Shown here: positions 1-10,951 of the stretch, piece after piece | Layout: every line of letters begins with the position of its first letter | How positions within the stretch are numbered: position 1 is the first letter of the stretch | Source of the DNA: Ferrimonas futtsuensis DSM 18154 | GTDB lineage: Bacteria; Pseudomonadota; Gammaproteobacteria; Enterobacterales; Shewanellaceae | NCBI RefSeq assembly: GCF_000422645.1 | Contig: NZ_KE383896.1 | Location: 191,461 to 255,460, forward strand | Reading direction: 5' to 3' | Length of the DNA: 64,000 nucleotides | Notes under the pieces: generated by a model | What the model was told of the DNA's origin: nothing | The model's input: only the letters and a program-made list of their open reading frames with translations | The model's database searches: none | Translations under genes and position numbers: made by a program

Positions 1-145
1 CGCGGGCCTGAACTGGGAACAGGTGGAGAAAGAGTATCTGCAGGCGGCCCTGGAGCGAACCAGTGGCAATCGTACCGAAGCGGCCAGGCTGCTGGGACTC
101 GGGTACAAAGCGTTCCTCTACCGTTCAGAGAAGCACGGGTTGTAG
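1..145 (+). CDS. Sigma-54-dependent response regulator, C-terminal fragment (partial)
   Basis: Only the last 47 codons are inside the window; the reading frame is open from base 2 to a TAG at 143-145. The peptide is a Fis-type helix-turn-helix: the segment SGNRTEAARLLGLGYKAFLY has the spacing and the conserved N-x-T-x-A-A-x-L-L-G pattern of the DNA-binding domain that ends NtrC-family activators. The receiver and AAA+ domains would lie upstream of the window, so the target genes and signal cannot be told. A lone Fis-like protein is possible but less likely, because the short tail after the recognition helix is typical of NtrC-type proteins. Confidence 0.75.
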   Translation, partial: AGLNWEQVEKEYLQAALERTSGNRTEAARLLGLGYKAFLYRSEKHGL

Positions 146-169
146 AGGCAGCTGACCAACAGTTTTGGC

Positions 170-412
170 TCACAGCCCCTTATGAGAAAACAGCATCGCC
201 TGGTCGGCGGCGAACCCCACCTTAATCTGAGTGTGGTCGCCGCCCCAGATGCAGGTTTCGGTGCCCAGGGAGCCGCTGCAGCGGTCCGCCCTTCCCAGCA
301 CCGCCTCCACCTCGGCACGGGACATCCCCAGCTCCAGTTTGTCGTAATTTTGCTGATTCACCTTGCTGCACCCTGCCAGCAACAGCAGCGTCACCCACAG
401 CAATCGTTTCAT
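170..412 (-). CDS. Small BamE/DUF3862-like lipoprotein
   Basis: An 80-residue predicted outer- or inner-membrane lipoprotein. The N-terminus is a short basic, hydrophobic leader ending in the lipobox LLAGC (Cys15). The mature part contains the pattern Y-x-K-L-x-x-G-M-S-x-x-E-V-x-x-x-L-G, the helical repeat seen in BamE/SmpA and DUF3862 proteins. Two further cysteines (in RCSGS and ETCIWG) could form a disulfide. The start at 412 is preferred over a longer frame beginning at 472 because it sits 5-9 bases after a GGAGAGAG-type ribosome-binding site and gives a proper signal peptide. It converges on the upstream regulator. Function is unknown beyond the fold class. Confidence 0.7.
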   Translation of the reverse strand: MKRLLWVTLLLLAGCSKVNQQNYDKLELGMSRAEVEAVLGRADRCSGSLGTETCIWGGDHTQIKVGFAADQAMLFSHKGL

Positions 413-615
413 CGCTCTCTCCCCGAACCAGTTGTTACAGAAAGTAAACCAGAAGTTAAGGCGTGATTTCAAATCGCGGCATGACTAACGAATCACCTTT
501 TAAGCCCCACTGATCGTGATGGAGTTCAACTATTTTGACGGAAGTTTTGTATAACCTTGCCGACTAGCCGATAGAGCTAAAACAAACCTAATAAAAACTC
601 TTTACAGGGGAACGC

Positions 616-2625
616 ATGGACTTCCGCAACTGGACCCTAGGCCGCCAGATAGGTGTATCCGCGCTGCTTCTTAGCATCCTGACCTACACCATCACCGGTT
701 TCTTCGGTTACCGTGTAGCCGCCGACAGCCTCACCGAAACCCTCCAGGAGTCCGAATCGGTGATGGCCGATACCCTGGCGGACACCCTGGATCTTCAGTA
801 TCAGCTCCTTATCAAGCAGGTACGCACCAACGCCGACCTGTTCGACAAGATGTTCTCCACTGACTTCACCCTGATGGACAAGCGCGTCAACATCGCCGGG
901 GCCAATGCCCCCGGGTTGAAAAACGGCCGCCGCCTGCTCAACAGCGCCATCGCTCAGGTAGACAGGTTCGCCAACATGACCGGCGGAACGGCGACGGTGT
1001 TTGTTAAGGATGGCGATGACTTTACCCGTATCTCCTCCTCCCTGCGCAAGAAGAACGGCGACCGGGCCACCGGTACCCAACTGGGTCAGAGTCACCCCGC
1101 CTACGCCATCCTCCAGGCAGGCCAGACCTACGAGGGCTACGCCAACCTGTTCGGCAAGCGCTACATCACCAGTTACCGCCCCATCAAGGATAAGCAGAAC
1201 CGGGTGATCGGCATTCTCTACATCGGTCAGGATGTCAGCGAGATGATGCAGGAGATGGGCAAAGCCCTGGCCAACATCCAGCTCGGTGAAACCGGTTATG
1301 TCTCCCTGGTTCGCTACGAGGATGGCGTCTTCCTCTATCACCCGCGGCTGACAGGCGATAAGGCATCCAACTTCAAGGATGACAATGGCCAGCCCATCTA
1401 CCAGGACGCCCTGTCCGATCGGGTCAAGCACCACTTTGAGTTCATGCAGGATGGCAAGCTTTGGGTCTCCATGACCCAACCCGTTCCCAGCGCCGGCTGG
1501 ATGGTGGTCATGCAGGTGCCTGAAGAGGAGCTGAGCCACGCCCTCAAACCCCTGGCCCGCACCAACATCGGCCTCTCCATCCTGGGAATTCTGGTGATCA
1601 CCGTGCTGCTCTGGGTGATGCTGAACCAGCGGCTCAAGCCCCTCACCGCCCTGTGCACCCAGGTGGAAGCGATCGGTCACGGTGACCTGACCGCCCAACT
1701 CACCACCTCGGGCGGCAACAGCCAGAACGAGGTGCACCGCATCACCGACAGCGTCGCCGAGATGACCCACAGCCTCAAGGAACTGATCGCCACCCTGCAG
1801 GGGTCCACCTCCCAGCTTGAACAGGCGGCCAGCGAGATGCAGACCGTCGCTCAGGTCAACGGCAGCGGCGCGGCCCAGATGATGCAGCAAACCGATCAGA
1901 TCGCCGCCGCCGTCGAGGAGCTCACCACCTCGGTGCAAGAGGTGGCCCAGCACGCCACAGGGTCCGCCGAACAGGCGGAAGCGGTCGACACCGCCGCCAA
2001 GGACGGTGATCGGCAGGTGGACGATGTGATTGAGCAGATGCGTGCCCTGGGGGACGCCCTGGAAAACGGCAACCAGGCGATCCACCGGGTGGAAGAGGGC
2101 AGCCACGCCATCACCCGGGTGATCCAGGTGATCAATGAAATTGCCGAGCAGACCAACCTGCTGGCCCTCAACGCGGCCATCGAAGCGGCCCGGGCGGGCG
2201 AACAGGGCCGAGGCTTCGCCGTTGTGGCCGATGAGGTTCGCACCCTGGCTCAGCGCACCCAGAACTCCATCAGCGAGATCACCGGCACCATTGAGCAACT
2301 GCAGCAACGTACCCAGGAAGCGGTGAATCAGATGCAGGAGAGTAAGAAGCTCGGTGTGGCATCTTCTGAGCTGAGTGTTCAGGCTGGCGAAGCCCTGACC
2401 GACATCTCCCACAGCGTAACCGACCTGTCTCAGAACGCCACCTCCATCGCCACTGCGACCGAACAGCAGGGGTCCGTGGCCTCGGAGATCGCCCGCAACA
2501 TCAGCGGCATCACCGAACTGGCCCGGGAGTCTGAGCAAACCGCAGGACAGACCGTGGACGCCGCCGAGCAGCTGACCGCCCTGGCGGGGGACATCCGCGG
2601 CCATCTGGCCCACTTCAAGTCCTAA
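616..2625 (+). CDS. Methyl-accepting chemotaxis protein with Cache sensor
   Basis: A 669-residue transmembrane chemoreceptor. A membrane helix near residues 12-32 is followed by a large periplasmic region (about 33-310) that matches the Cache_3-Cache_2 type: it has the [18 protein letters not shown] and GILYIGQDV elements of that sensor. A second membrane helix lies near 318-338, then a HAMP segment, and the cytoplasmic four-helix signalling rod. The signalling tip is clear ([20 protein letters not shown], then [18 protein letters not shown]). There is no C-terminal CheR-binding pentapeptide; the protein ends in HLAHFKS. The ligand is unknown; Cache_3-Cache_2 receptors often bind organic acids. 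The AGGGGAACGC ribosome-binding site precedes ATG 616. The gene is monocistronic and followed at once by a terminator. Confidence 0.95.
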   Translation: MDFRNWTLGRQIGVSALLLSILTYTITGFFGYRVAADSLTETLQESESVMADTLADTLDLQYQLLIKQVRTNADLFDKMFSTDFTLMDKRVNIAGANAPGLKNGRRLLNSAIAQVDRFANMTGGTATVFVKDGDDFTRISSSLRKKNGDRATGTQLGQSHPAYAILQAGQTYEGYANLFGKRYITSYRPIKDKQNRVIGILYIGQDVSEMMQEMGKALANIQLGETGYVSLVRYEDGVFLYHPRLTGDKASNFKDDNGQPIYQDALSDRVKHHFEFMQDGKLWVSMTQPVPSAGWMVVMQVPEEELSHALKPLARTNIGLSILGILVITVLLWVMLNQRLKPLTALCTQVEAIGHGDLTAQLTTSGGNSQNEVHRITDSVAEMTHSLKELIATLQGSTSQLEQAASEMQTVAQVNGSGAAQMMQQTDQIAAAVEELTTSVQEVAQHATGSAEQAEAVDTAAKDGDRQVDDVIEQMRALGDALENGNQAIHRVEEGSHAITRVIQVINEIAEQTNLLALNAAIEAARAGEQGRGFAVVADEVRTLAQRTQNSISEITGTIEQLQQRTQEAVNQMQESKKLGVASSELSVQAGEALTDISHSVTDLSQNATSIATATEQQGSVASEIARNISGITELARESEQTAGQTVDAAEQLTALAGDIRGHLAHFKS

Positions 2626-2645
2626 GCGGACTTCCCCAAACCCAT

Positions 2646-2670
2646 AAAGGGCGCCATGGGCGCCCTTTTC
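2646..2670 (+). terminator. Rho-independent terminator after the chemoreceptor gene
   Basis: Stem AAAGGGCGCC, loop ATG, stem GGCGCCCTTT followed by T-rich sequence, 20 bases after the stop codon of the chemoreceptor. From here to 2867 I see no gene. Confidence 0.85.
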
Positions 2671-2869
2671 TTTTGCCGGCGGGCTCATGGCCGAAGCTCC
2701 TGCCCCCAGACGCACCGTCTGCCCCCCTGCCCCTAGCGATCTCCCGTACCGCTCCGGAGGACGACGCCGCTTCCCCATGGTCCTCCCCGCCAGAGACACC
2801 ATACTCGGCCACCGGTAGCCAGTTTAGCCCGGGCACCTGAGCGGCCCTAAGGCCCGCCAATAAACCAAA

Positions 2870-2895
2870 AAAAGAGGCGCTGATGCGCCTCTTCT
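2870..2895 (-). terminator. Terminator of the cydABX operon
   Basis: Stem AGAGGCGC / GCGCCTCT with a TGAT loop. Read on the minus strand the stem is followed by a run of seven T, 35-55 bases past the cydX stop. It closes the cytochrome bd operon. Confidence 0.85.
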
Positions 2896-2928
2896 TTCGG
2901 GGCTTCCCGGAGGAAGCTTGGAGCAAGC

Positions 2929-3048
2929 TTACTTCTGCTCGCGTTCGGCCTTGGCGGCCATCTCTTCAGAGTGCTCGTACCACAGGGCATTGATGATGCC
3001 GAATGCACAGGCCAGCAGCACTCCGAGAATCCAGGTGAAATACCACAT
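2929..3048 (-). CDS. cydX: Cytochrome bd oxidase small subunit CydX
   Basis: A 39-residue single-span membrane protein (MWYFTWILGVLLACAFGIIN and a charged tail ending AEREQK). The W-Y-F-x-W-I-L-G-x-x-L-A-C motif is diagnostic for CydX/YbgT, the accessory subunit needed for stable heme d/b595 assembly of the CydAB quinol oxidase in the inner membrane. It starts 12 bases after cydB, with GGAGCC as ribosome-binding site. Confidence 0.93.
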   Translation of the reverse strand: MWYFTWILGVLLACAFGIINALWYEHSEEMAAKAEREQK

Positions 3049-3060
3049 ATTGTCGGCTCC

Positions 3061-4200
3061 TTAGTACAGAGAGTGCTTGTTGTTCTCGATAAATTCGCTG
3101 TTGAGGCGACCAAACATCTTGATGTAGCTCCAGGTGGTGTAACCCAGAATCAGCGGCACGAAGATGCAGGCCACGGCGAACATGATGGTCAGGGTCATCT
3201 CAGAACTGGTGGCATCCCACATGGTCAGTGAGTGGCTTGGGTTCAGAGAGGACGGCATCACGAACGGGAACAGGGACACTGCCGCGGTGGCAATGATCGC
3301 CACCTGGTTCAGTGAACTGGTCACGAAGGCCAGGCCGTTGCGGTTTGCCATGGTCATCACTGCGGTTGCCAGGGGCATCAGCACCGCCAGCAGGGGCAGG
3401 ATGTAGAGCACAGGCATGGCGTTGTAGTTGTTGAACCAGGCGCCAGACGCAATCTCAACGGTCTTCAGCGTCGGATTGGACGGACCATTGTGATCCAGGG
3501 CGGAGGTCACCACGAAACCATCGATACCTGTGTACAGCCAGGCACCGGCCACCACGAACAGGGCCGCGCACAGCACACCTACCCACTGAGTGATCTTGCG
3601 TACACGCTGGTACAACTCGGCATCGGTCTTCATGCCCAGCCAGGTGCACCCCTGCAGGATGAAGGCGGTCACACACAGCAGGCCAACCACCAGGGCGAAG
3701 GGGTTGAGCAGGCCGAAGAAGCTGCCACGGTAGAACACACGCAGGTACTCATCGTATTCGAAGGGTACCCCCTGCAGCAGGTTACCGAAGGCGACGCCGA
3801 TGATCAGCGGCGGAACCACACCACCGATGAACAGGCACCAGTCCCAGGTGTTGCGCCAGCGGGGATCTTCAATCTTAGAGCGGTAGTCAAACCCGATAGG
3901 ACGGAAGAACAGGGCGAACAGCACCAGCACCATGGCGATGTAGAAGCCGGAGAAGGCTGCCGCATACACCAGGGGCCAGGCGGCGAACAGGGCTCCGCCG
4001 GCGGTCAGCAGCCATACCTGGTTGCCGTCCCAGTGAGGGGCGATGGAATTGATCATCACCCGACGTTCGTTGTCGTTTTTGCCCACGAAGGGCAACAGGG
4101 CACCCACACCCATGTCAAAACCATCGGTGACCGCGAAGCCGATCATCAGCACGACGACCAACAGCCACCAGATAGCGCGTAGAGTTTCGTAATCAAGCAT
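3061..4200 (-). CDS. cydB: Cytochrome bd ubiquinol oxidase subunit II
   Basis: 379 residues, the usual length for CydB, with about eight hydrophobic membrane helices. The N-terminus [20 protein letters not shown] and the segment [20 protein letters not shown] are conserved family signatures. With CydA it forms the high-affinity quinol:O2 oxidoreductase that reduces oxygen to water and generates proton motive force without pumping. The ATG overlaps the end of cydA by 8 bases, so the two are translationally coupled; cydX follows. High-affinity bd oxidases serve respiration at low oxygen, which fits the hydrogenase and Hcp genes in this window. Confidence 0.97.
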   Translation of the reverse strand: MLDYETLRAIWWLLVVVLMIGFAVTDGFDMGVGALLPFVGKNDNERRVMINSIAPHWDGNQVWLLTAGGALFAAWPLVYAAAFSGFYIAMVLVLFALFFRPIGFDYRSKIEDPRWRNTWDWCLFIGGVVPPLIIGVAFGNLLQGVPFEYDEYLRVFYRGSFFGLLNPFALVVGLLCVTAFILQGCTWLGMKTDAELYQRVRKITQWVGVLCAALFVVAGAWLYTGIDGFVVTSALDHNGPSNPTLKTVEIASGAWFNNYNAMPVLYILPLLAVLMPLATAVMTMANRNGLAFVTSSLNQVAIIATAAVSLFPFVMPSSLNPSHSLTMWDATSSEMTLTIMFAVACIFVPLILGYTTWSYIKMFGRLNSEFIENNKHSLY

Positions 4201-5833
4201 GGCTAGCAGCCTCCTTGGCTTCTTCGCGGGCCTTGCGGGCCTTGGACAGTTTCGCCAGCAGACGAGCGTCTTCGGCAGCGTTTTCGGCAGACTCGAAGTG
4301 GTAGCGGCCAGTCTTCATGCTGCTGGGGCCCAGTCGGGCGAAGCGGAACATCAGGAACATCTCCACCACCAGGGCCACGGTGTAGAAACCACAGATGGCG
4401 ACAATGGAAAAGATCAGATCACCGGTACTCAGGCTGGAGGTGGACATGGCGGTAGGCAGAATCTCCGCGATGGTCCAGGGCTGACGGCCATACTCGGCCA
4501 CGAACCAGCCACACTGAATGGCGATCCAGGGGAAAGGCAGGATGAAGATCGCCGCCTTCAACAGCCAGGGCTTATCCATCACCTGTTGCTTGGCACTCTG
4601 AAGGAAGGAGAGGCCAATAACCAGCAGCATCACCATGCCCAGGCCCACCATCACACGGAAGGTCCAGAACAGCGGGCCAACATTGGGAATGGAGTCCTCA
4701 ACCGCCGCTTTGATTTGTGCCTCACTGGCCTGGTCGACATCGTCCAGGTAACGCTTCAGCAGGAAGCCATAGCCCAGGTCCACCTTGCGCTCCTGGAACT
4801 CGGCAACCTCGGCTTCGGTGGCAGAGCCATCACGAACCTTCTGCAGCAGGGTGTAGGCCACCATGCCGTTACGGATGCGGGCTTCATGCTCCACCTTGAT
4901 GTCCTTGATGCCCATCACCTGCTCGTCCAGAGAACGGGTGGCAATGATGCCCATCACATAGGGGATCTTGACCGCGAAGTTGGTCTCCATGTTTTCACTG
5001 TCTGGAATACCAAAGGCGGTGAAGGAGGCGGGAGCCGGATGGGTATCCCATTCCGCTTCCACGGCCGCCAGTTTCACCTTTTGAACGTCACCCATTTCGT
5101 AGCCGGACTCATCACCGAGAACGATGACGGACAGGATGGAGGCCATACCGAAGGCGGACGCCACATAGAAAGAGCGCTTGGCAAAGGCGATGTCTCGGCC
5201 CTTCAGCAGATAGTAGGCGCTGATGGCCAGAACAAAAACGGAGCCGGTCACGTAACCGGAGGCCACGGTGTGCACAAACTTAACCTGAGCAACGGGGTTG
5301 AACAGCACGTCTGCGAAGCTGGCCATCTCCATGCGCATGGTGACGTAGTTGAACTCGGCACCCACAGGGTGCTGCATCCAGCCGTTGGCCACCAGAATCC
5401 ACAGGGCGGACATGTTGGAGCCCAAGGCCACCAGCCAGGTCACCGCCAGGTGCTGACGCTTGGAGAGACGATCCCAGCCGAAGAAGAACAGGCCAATCAG
5501 AGTCGATTCAAGGAAGAAAGCCATCAGGGCTTCGATGGCCAATGGCGCCCCGAAGATGTCCCCGACGTAATGGGAGTAGTAGGCCCAGTTGGTTCCGAAC
5601 TGGAACTCCATGGTGATACCAGTGGTAACACCCAGGGCGAAGTTAATGGCAAAGAGTTTACCCCAGAACTTGGTCATGTCCTTGTAAACCTGCTTATCGG
5701 TCATCACATACAGTGACTCCATGATCGCAAGCAGGAACGCCATGCCCAGGGTGAGGGGTACAAACAGGAAGTGATACATCGCGGTCAGTGCAAACTGCAA
5801 TCGCGATAGATCCACTACTTCATCGACAATCAT
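4193..5833 (-). CDS. cydA: Cytochrome bd ubiquinol oxidase subunit I
   Basis: 546 residues; carries the hemes b558, b595 and d and the quinol site. His21 in the segment [16 protein letters not shown] corresponds to the heme b595 ligand of the family, and [12 protein letters not shown] is the conserved C-terminal signature. The quinol loop (roughly residues 255-385) is long, so this is the E. coli-like long-Q-loop class. The start at 5833 is chosen over an in-frame ATG 69 bases upstream because GGAGAC lies just before it and [14 protein letters not shown] aligns with CydA N-termini. First gene of cydABX; a hairpin with 7-base GC arms at 5933-5956 lies in the likely leader. Confidence 0.97.
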   Translation of the reverse strand: MIVDEVVDLSRLQFALTAMYHFLFVPLTLGMAFLLAIMESLYVMTDKQVYKDMTKFWGKLFAINFALGVTTGITMEFQFGTNWAYYSHYVGDIFGAPLAIEALMAFFLESTLIGLFFFGWDRLSKRQHLAVTWLVALGSNMSALWILVANGWMQHPVGAEFNYVTMRMEMASFADVLFNPVAQVKFVHTVASGYVTGSVFVLAISAYYLLKGRDIAFAKRSFYVASAFGMASILSVIVLGDESGYEMGDVQKVKLAAVEAEWDTHPAPASFTAFGIPDSENMETNFAVKIPYVMGIIATRSLDEQVMGIKDIKVEHEARIRNGMVAYTLLQKVRDGSATEAEVAEFQERKVDLGYGFLLKRYLDDVDQASEAQIKAAVEDSIPNVGPLFWTFRVMVGLGMVMLLVIGLSFLQSAKQQVMDKPWLLKAAIFILPFPWIAIQCGWFVAEYGRQPWTIAEILPTAMSTSSLSTGDLIFSIVAICGFYTVALVVEMFLMFRFARLGPSSMKTGRYHFESAENAAEDARLLAKLSKARKAREEAKEAASHA

Positions 5834-6598
5834 TGGTGTCTCCTTACGCCTGCCGTGCCGCCATTGCTGGCAACGTGATTCAGGAAAAATTATTGGGAGC
5901 AATACAACAAATAAAGTGCTGAGTTCGGCTTACCCGGGGGACACGGCTGCCCCGGGACATTGTGGGCCTCCCGCAACAGACGCTTACTCTCATTCGCCTC
6001 TGCTGGTTCGTCGGCCGGTCCGGCTCCGCCGGACACTCACAACATTTCGTTAACTCAACACTTTCGATTAGCGAACCTCTGTTTGTTCCCCCGCACCGGA
6101 GAACAAAGAGAGATTGCGCTGCTATTTCCGCTAATTTTATATCATTCCCCCTGCGGCACCCTCAATCCCTGCCAGAATCTCCTGATCACTTTTGAGAGGT
6201 GACTCACAAATATCAAGACTTAATAAAAAAGCCTTGCAGAACAGTTAAATGTTAAGAGTTTGGGAATGACTTATATTCAGCTTTAACCATCCTCGATTTA
6301 TTGGCAAACACGGTTCGACAAATTGACAATATTTGTATGGCAACAATCAACGCAATGAAAAAAATTCAGTTGTTAAAAGCCTTTGTATTCAACAACTGCG
6401 AGCCATCAACCCTCATTAAGCCGCCTGAATGAAACCTGAATAATAAATTAGATAAACTAATGCGATAAAAGAGTTTTTCTCGTTTGTCGAATATCCAACT
6501 TTCAGCCTACTATATCCACGAAAACGGCATTCCAAATATCGGAAATATGACGTTTTAAATATGGAATTGTCCCAAATCTCAGTTTTTCGGAGGTACTC
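5834..6598. other. Gene-poor region between cydA and a small ORF
   Basis: About 765 bases without a convincing gene. It must hold the cydABX promoter on the minus strand. Visible structures are a GC hairpin CCCGGGG/CCCCGGG (5933-5956), a second hairpin GTCCGGC/GCCGGAC (6018-6034), and, in the AT-rich part, an exact inverted repeat CAGTTGTT / AACAACTG (6367-6374 and 6391-6398, 16-base spacer) that could be an operator or part of the leader of the small ORF that follows. Two overlapping open frames of about 80 codons near 5960-6200 have no ribosome-binding site and unnatural composition. Confidence 0.5.
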
Positions 6599-6676
6599 AT
6601 GAGTCTGTTTCTGAAGCGCATGGCCAAGCTCTACCAACGTAGCTTCGTTGAGCTTTATCAGCTTCGGGTAATGTGA
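6599..6676 (+). CDS. Candidate 25-residue small protein
   Basis: ATG 6599 is preceded by CGGAGG at a spacing of five bases, one of the better ribosome-binding sites in the window, inside an otherwise AT-rich leader. The peptide MSLFLKRMAKLYQRSFVELY plus QLRVM is basic and amphipathic, with a possible helix; it has no signal peptide. A GC hairpin (6687-6702) and a strong terminator (6747-6775) follow on the same strand, and no gene lies downstream, so this looks like a complete small transcription unit. I do not recognise a family. Alternatives are a leader peptide or a small RNA with an incidental ORF. Confidence 0.5.
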   Translation: MSLFLKRMAKLYQRSFVELYQLRVM

Positions 6677-6746
6677 ACACCCTGGTCGCCGCTTTTGCGG
6701 CGGCCCAAGCGTCACCCTTCTTTGCATTAGCTTGATTGCATAGCTT

Positions 6747-6775
6747 GGCCGCCCTCCCAGGGCGGCCCTTTTTTT
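6747..6775 (+). terminator. Strong terminator of the small transcription unit
   Basis: Stem GGCCGCCCT, loop CCC, stem AGGGCGGCC, then C and seven T. A second GC hairpin (CGCCGC/GCGGCG, 6687-6702) without a T-run lies between it and the small ORF. Confidence 0.85.
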
Positions 6776-6872
6776 ACCTGCCCCGGCTGCTCCAGAGTGA
6801 CCCTCTGCTTACGCCCCCTCCTTGATCCCAGACAACAAAGCCAGGTAAGGCGATTCAGCCTGAGAAGAAAGT

Positions 6873-6900
6873 ATAAAAAAGCCCGGCATAAAGCCGGGCT
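6873..6900 (-). terminator. Terminator of purL
   Basis: Stem AGCCCGGC / GCCGGGCT with a five-base loop; on the minus strand it is followed by six T. It begins 19 bases past the purL stop. Confidence 0.85.
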
Positions 6901-6918
6901 TGATAACCTCAGTTCAGC

Positions 6919-9900
6919 TTAGTCCAGGGCAACCCTGGCATTGCGGAACATCCGCATCCAGGGGCTGTCCTCACCCCACTCATCGGGGTGCCAGGAGTTG
7001 GCCACGGTGCGGAAAACCCGCTCAGGGTGAGGCATCATGATGGTCACCCGCCCATCGGTAGTGGTCAGGCCGGTGATCCCCGCCGGAGAGCCGTTGGGGT
7101 TGGCCGGATAGGCGGTGGCGATCTGCCCCTGATGATTCAGGTAGCGCAGCGCCACAGTGCCTGAAGCATCGGCCGCATGAAACGCCTGCTGGTTGGCGAA
7201 CTCCGCCCGTCCTTCACCGTGGGAGACGGCAATGGGCATGCGCGAGCCGGCCATGCCATTGAAGAACAGACTGGGACTCTCCTGAACCTCCACCAGGGAG
7301 AAACGGGCCTCGAAACGCTCGGAGCGGTTACGCACGAAGTGAGGCCAGTGATCGGAGCCTGGAATGATGCTCTTGAGGTTGGAGAGCATCTGGCAGCCGT
7401 TACACACCCCAAGGGCCAAGCTGTCGCTGCGTTCGAAGAAGCGCTGAAACTGCTCCCGGGCACGGGCGTTAAACAGGATGGACTTGGCCCAGCCTTCACC
7501 GGCCCCCAGCACGTCCCCGTAGGAGAAGCCGCCACAGGCCACCAGCCCCTGGAACTGCTCCAGGGTCAGGCGCCCCTCGAGGATGTCACTCATGTGCACA
7601 TCCACAGCGTCAAACCCGGCGCGGTCGAAGGCAGCCGCCATCTCTACGTGGGAGTTGACCCCCTGCTCGCGCAGAATCGCCATCTTGGGGGCATTGCCCT
7701 TGAGGATAGCGGGCGCAGCCACATCCTCGGCAGGATCGAAGCTGAGAGCGACGGACAGGCCAGGGTCCTCGGCATTGAGCTTGGCCTGATGCTCCTCTTC
7801 AGCACACTGGGGGTTGTCACGCATCGACTGCATGCGGAAGGTGGTTTCTGCCCAGACGCCGCGCAGCTCGGTGCGGCTCTCATCCAGCAGGGAGTGTTCA
7901 CCGCGACGAACAATCAGGCGCTCGCCGTCGTTGACCGAGCCAATCACATGGCTGCACCCGGCCAGGCCATGATCCGCCAGCACCGACTGCACCTGAGCCA
8001 GGCGATCGTCTGCCACCTGAACCACGGCCCCCAGCTCTTCGTTGAACAGTGCCGCCAGATCATCAGCGGCCAGGGGGCTCAGGTCCACCTCCAGACCCGC
8101 TTTACCGGCAAAGGCCATCTCCGCCAGGGTGACGAACAGGCCGCCATCGCCCTTATCGTGGTAGGCGATCAGTGCCCTGTCGGCAATCAACGCCTGGATG
8201 GCGTTGAAAAAGCCCTTGAGCAACTCGGGCTGGTCCACATCCGGCGCCTGGTTACCCAGCTGGTTATAGACCTGAGCCAGGGCAGAACCGCCCAGGCGTT
8301 GTTGGCCATCGCCCAGGTCGATGTACAGCAGTTTGCTGTCGCCCTTGTCCAGGCGCAGCTGAGGAGTCAGGGTGTCGCGCACATCCTCGACCCGGCCAAA
8401 GGCGGTGATCACCAGCGACAGCGGCGAGGTCACGCTCTTGCGCTCTCCCTGGTCTTCCCAGGCGGTCTTCATGGACATGGAGTCCTTGCCCACCGGGATG
8501 GTCAGACCCAGGGCGGGACACAGCTCCTCACCCACCGCCTTCACCGCCTCGTAGAGGCCGGCGTCCTCACCCGGGTGACCGGCAGCAGCCATCCAGTTGG
8601 CGGAGAGCTTGATGTGCGCCAGGGAGCCGATGTGGGCACTGGCGATGTTGGTCAGGGACTCACCCACCGCCATACGAGCCGAGGCCCCGTAGTTGATCAG
8701 CGCCAGGGGCGTCCGCTCGCCCATGGACATCGCCTCGCCATGGTAGCTGTCCAGGGTGGCGGCGGTGACCGCACAGTTGGCGACAGGCACCTGCCAGGGA
8801 CCCACCATCTGATCCCGGGCCACCAGGCCGGTCACCGAGCGATCGCCGATGGTGATCAGGAAGGTCTTCTCCGCTACGGCAGGCAGACGCAGCACCCGGC
8901 GCACCGCATCCTTGAGATCCATGGCGCTGGTATTGAGATCCGGGGCAGCGCACTGGGCAGAACTGACCTCACGATGCATCTTGGGCGCCTTGCCCAGCAG
9001 CACCTCCATGGGCATGTCGATGGGGGTGTTGTCGAAATGGCTGTCTTCCAGCACCAGCTGCAGCTCTTCGGTGGCTTCACCGATCACCGCGTAGGGCGCG
9101 CGCTCACGGCGGCAAATGGCGTCAAATCTGTCCAGATCCTCGGCGGCCACCGCCATCACGTAACGCTCCTGAGATTCGTTACACCAGATCTCCAGGGGGG
9201 ACATGCCGGGCTCGTCGTTGGGCACCTCCCGCAGGCGGAAGCGGCCGCCTCGGCCACCGTCGTCCACCAGCTCCGGCATGGCGTTGGAAAGACCACCGGC
9301 GCCCACGTCGTGGATAAAGGCGATGGGGTTGTCGTCACCCAGCTGCCAGCAGCGATCAATCACCTCTTGGCAGCGACGCTCAATCTCCGGGTTCTCGCGC
9401 TGCACCGAGGCAAAGTCCAGATCTTCGGAGGACTGGCCGGAGGCCATGGAGGAGGCGGCGCCGCCCCCCAGGCCGATGTTCATCGCCGGTCCACCGAGGA
9501 CGATCAACTTGGCGCCTACCGGGATCTCCCCCTTCTGCACGTGATCCTCGCGGATGTTACCCAGACCGCCGGCGAGCATGATCGGCTTGTGGTAACCGCG
9601 AACCTCGGTGCCGTTGAAGCTGGTCACCTCCTGCTCATAGGTACGGAAGTACCCCAGCAGGGCGGGACGGCCAAACTCGTTGTTGAAGGCGGCACCACCG
9701 AGCGGCCCCTCCATCATAATCTCCAGGGGAGTCACGATGCGATCGGGCTTGCCATAGGGCCGCTCCCAGGGCTGCTCGAAGCCGGGGATGTTCAGGTTGG
9801 AGACGGTAAAACCGGTCAGGCCCGCCTTGGGCTTGGAACCCCGACCTGTGGCACCTTCGTCACGGATCTCCCCACCAGAGCCGGTTGCGGCTCCCGGATA

Positions 9901-10812
9901 GGGACTGATGGCGGTGGGGTGGTTGTGAGTCTCCACCTTCATCAGAATATGTACCGGCTCCTGATGGTAGCGGTAGCTGCCGGTGTCATCGGGGAAGAAG
10001 CGGCCCGCTTCCGATCCCACCATCACTGCGGCGTTGTCCTTATAGGCGGACAGGACGTTTTCCGGGTTCTGCTCGAAGGTGTTCTTGATCATCTTGAACA
10101 GAGACTTGGGCTGAACCTCACCGTCGATGGTCCAGTCCGCATTGAAAATCTTATGGCGACAGTGCTCGGAGTTTGCCTGGGCAAACATATAGAGCTCGAT
10201 GTCGTTGGGGTTACGCCCCAGGCGGGTGAAGTTCTCCACCAGGTAATCGATCTCATCCTCCGCCAGGGCCAGGCCCATGCTGACGTTGGCCTGAGCCAGG
10301 GCGTCTCTGCCCCCGCCGAGAACGTCCACGGACGTCAGCTGCGCTGGCTCGGCGCTGACAAACAGGGCGTCGGCAGCCTCAAAGCTGTCCAGCACCGCTT
10401 CCACCATGCGGTCATGAATAAGGTTGAGCAGTTGTTTCTGCTGCTCGCCATCGAGCTCCCCCTCGAGGGTCAGGTACCAGGCAACACCCCGCTCCAGACG
10501 CTTTACCGCATCCAGGCCACAGTTGTGGGCGATGTCGGTGGCTTTGGAGGACCAGGGGGAGATGGTGCCGGGTCTGGGGATCACCAGGAACAGTTTGCCT
10601 TGGGGCTCGTGCTGTTCCAGCCGAGGTCCATAGGTTAATATCTGTTCAAGGTGTTGAGTTTGCTCAGAATTGAGCGGCGAGGCGAGGTGGGCAAAGTGGC
10701 AGTATTCCGCATAGAGATCGGACACGGGAAGTTTCGCGTTCTGGCAAGCCGATAGCAGCTTGTGGACCCGAAACGCGGACAGCGCCGGCGCGCCGCGGAG
10801 GATCTTAATCAC
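6919..10812 (-). CDS. purL: Phosphoribosylformylglycinamidine synthase
   Basis: 1297 residues, the single-chain FGAR amidotransferase of gammaproteobacteria (E. coli PurL is 1295). It converts FGAR, glutamine and ATP to FGAM in step four of purine synthesis. The N-terminal domain begins [19 protein letters not shown] and includes [20 protein letters not shown]; the two AIR-synthase-like halves follow, and the glutaminase domain is C-terminal with its nucleophile in LGVCNGCQM and the His-Glu pair in MPHPERVFR. All catalytic parts are present. It is divergent from mltF across 139 bases. I could not find a convincing PurR operator in that interval. Confidence 0.98.
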   Translation of the reverse strand: MIKILRGAPALSAFRVHKLLSACQNAKLPVSDLYAEYCHFAHLASPLNSEQTQHLEQILTYGPRLEQHEPQGKLFLVIPRPGTISPWSSKATDIAHNCGLDAVKRLERGVAWYLTLEGELDGEQQKQLLNLIHDRMVEAVLDSFEAADALFVSAEPAQLTSVDVLGGGRDALAQANVSMGLALAEDEIDYLVENFTRLGRNPNDIELYMFAQANSEHCRHKIFNADWTIDGEVQPKSLFKMIKNTFEQNPENVLSAYKDNAAVMVGSEAGRFFPDDTGSYRYHQEPVHILMKVETHNHPTAISPYPGAATGSGGEIRDEGATGRGSKPKAGLTGFTVSNLNIPGFEQPWERPYGKPDRIVTPLEIMMEGPLGGAAFNNEFGRPALLGYFRTYEQEVTSFNGTEVRGYHKPIMLAGGLGNIREDHVQKGEIPVGAKLIVLGGPAMNIGLGGGAASSMASGQSSEDLDFASVQRENPEIERRCQEVIDRCWQLGDDNPIAFIHDVGAGGLSNAMPELVDDGGRGGRFRLREVPNDEPGMSPLEIWCNESQERYVMAVAAEDLDRFDAICRRERAPYAVIGEATEELQLVLEDSHFDNTPIDMPMEVLLGKAPKMHREVSSAQCAAPDLNTSAMDLKDAVRRVLRLPAVAEKTFLITIGDRSVTGLVARDQMVGPWQVPVANCAVTAATLDSYHGEAMSMGERTPLALINYGASARMAVGESLTNIASAHIGSLAHIKLSANWMAAAGHPGEDAGLYEAVKAVGEELCPALGLTIPVGKDSMSMKTAWEDQGERKSVTSPLSLVITAFGRVEDVRDTLTPQLRLDKGDSKLLYIDLGDGQQRLGGSALAQVYNQLGNQAPDVDQPELLKGFFNAIQALIADRALIAYHDKGDGGLFVTLAEMAFAGKAGLEVDLSPLAADDLAALFNEELGAVVQVADDRLAQVQSVLADHGLAGCSHVIGSVNDGERLIVRRGEHSLLDESRTELRGVWAETTFRMQSMRDNPQCAEEEHQAKLNAEDPGLSVALSFDPAEDVAAPAILKGNAPKMAILREQGVNSHVEMAAAFDRAGFDAVDVHMSDILEGRLTLEQFQGLVACGGFSYGDVLGAGEGWAKSILFNARAREQFQRFFERSDSLALGVCNGCQMLSNLKSIIPGSDHWPHFVRNRSERFEARFSLVEVQESPSLFFNGMAGSRMPIAVSHGEGRAEFANQQAFHAADASGTVALRYLNHQGQIATAYPANPNGSPAGITGLTTTDGRVTIMMPHPERVFRTVANSWHPDEWGEDSPWMRMFRNARVALD

Positions 10813-10951
10813 GGTATTTTTTACCTTATATAGTTTTGTGTAGGGCTCAATACCGGGAGCGAAATCCGAACCGGATCACAATTCCCGGCATTAAAGGTGG
10901 CGACATTATAGTGGAAAGGTCGGTCGCAAAACAGTCTACAATGAGCGGAAG

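Noticed and set aside
637-2802. A 721-codon frame antisense to the chemoreceptor gene
   Set aside because: The chemoreceptor has all expected motifs; the antisense frame is Gly/Leu/His-rich without recognisable features.
5960-6202. Two overlapping plus-strand open frames of about 80 codons upstream of cydA
   Set aside because: No ribosome-binding site, overlap of each other and GC-hairpin content; more likely leader or non-coding sequence.
6416-6727. A 103-codon minus-strand frame across the small transcription unit
   Set aside because: No ribosome-binding site, and it crosses a hairpin; the plus-strand 25-codon ORF has much better signals.
7177-10638. A very long open frame (more than 1150 codons) on the plus strand, antisense to purL
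   Set aside because: purL is complete and highly conserved; the antisense frame is a by-product of high-GC codon bias, with His/Gln/Gly-rich composition and no domain pattern.
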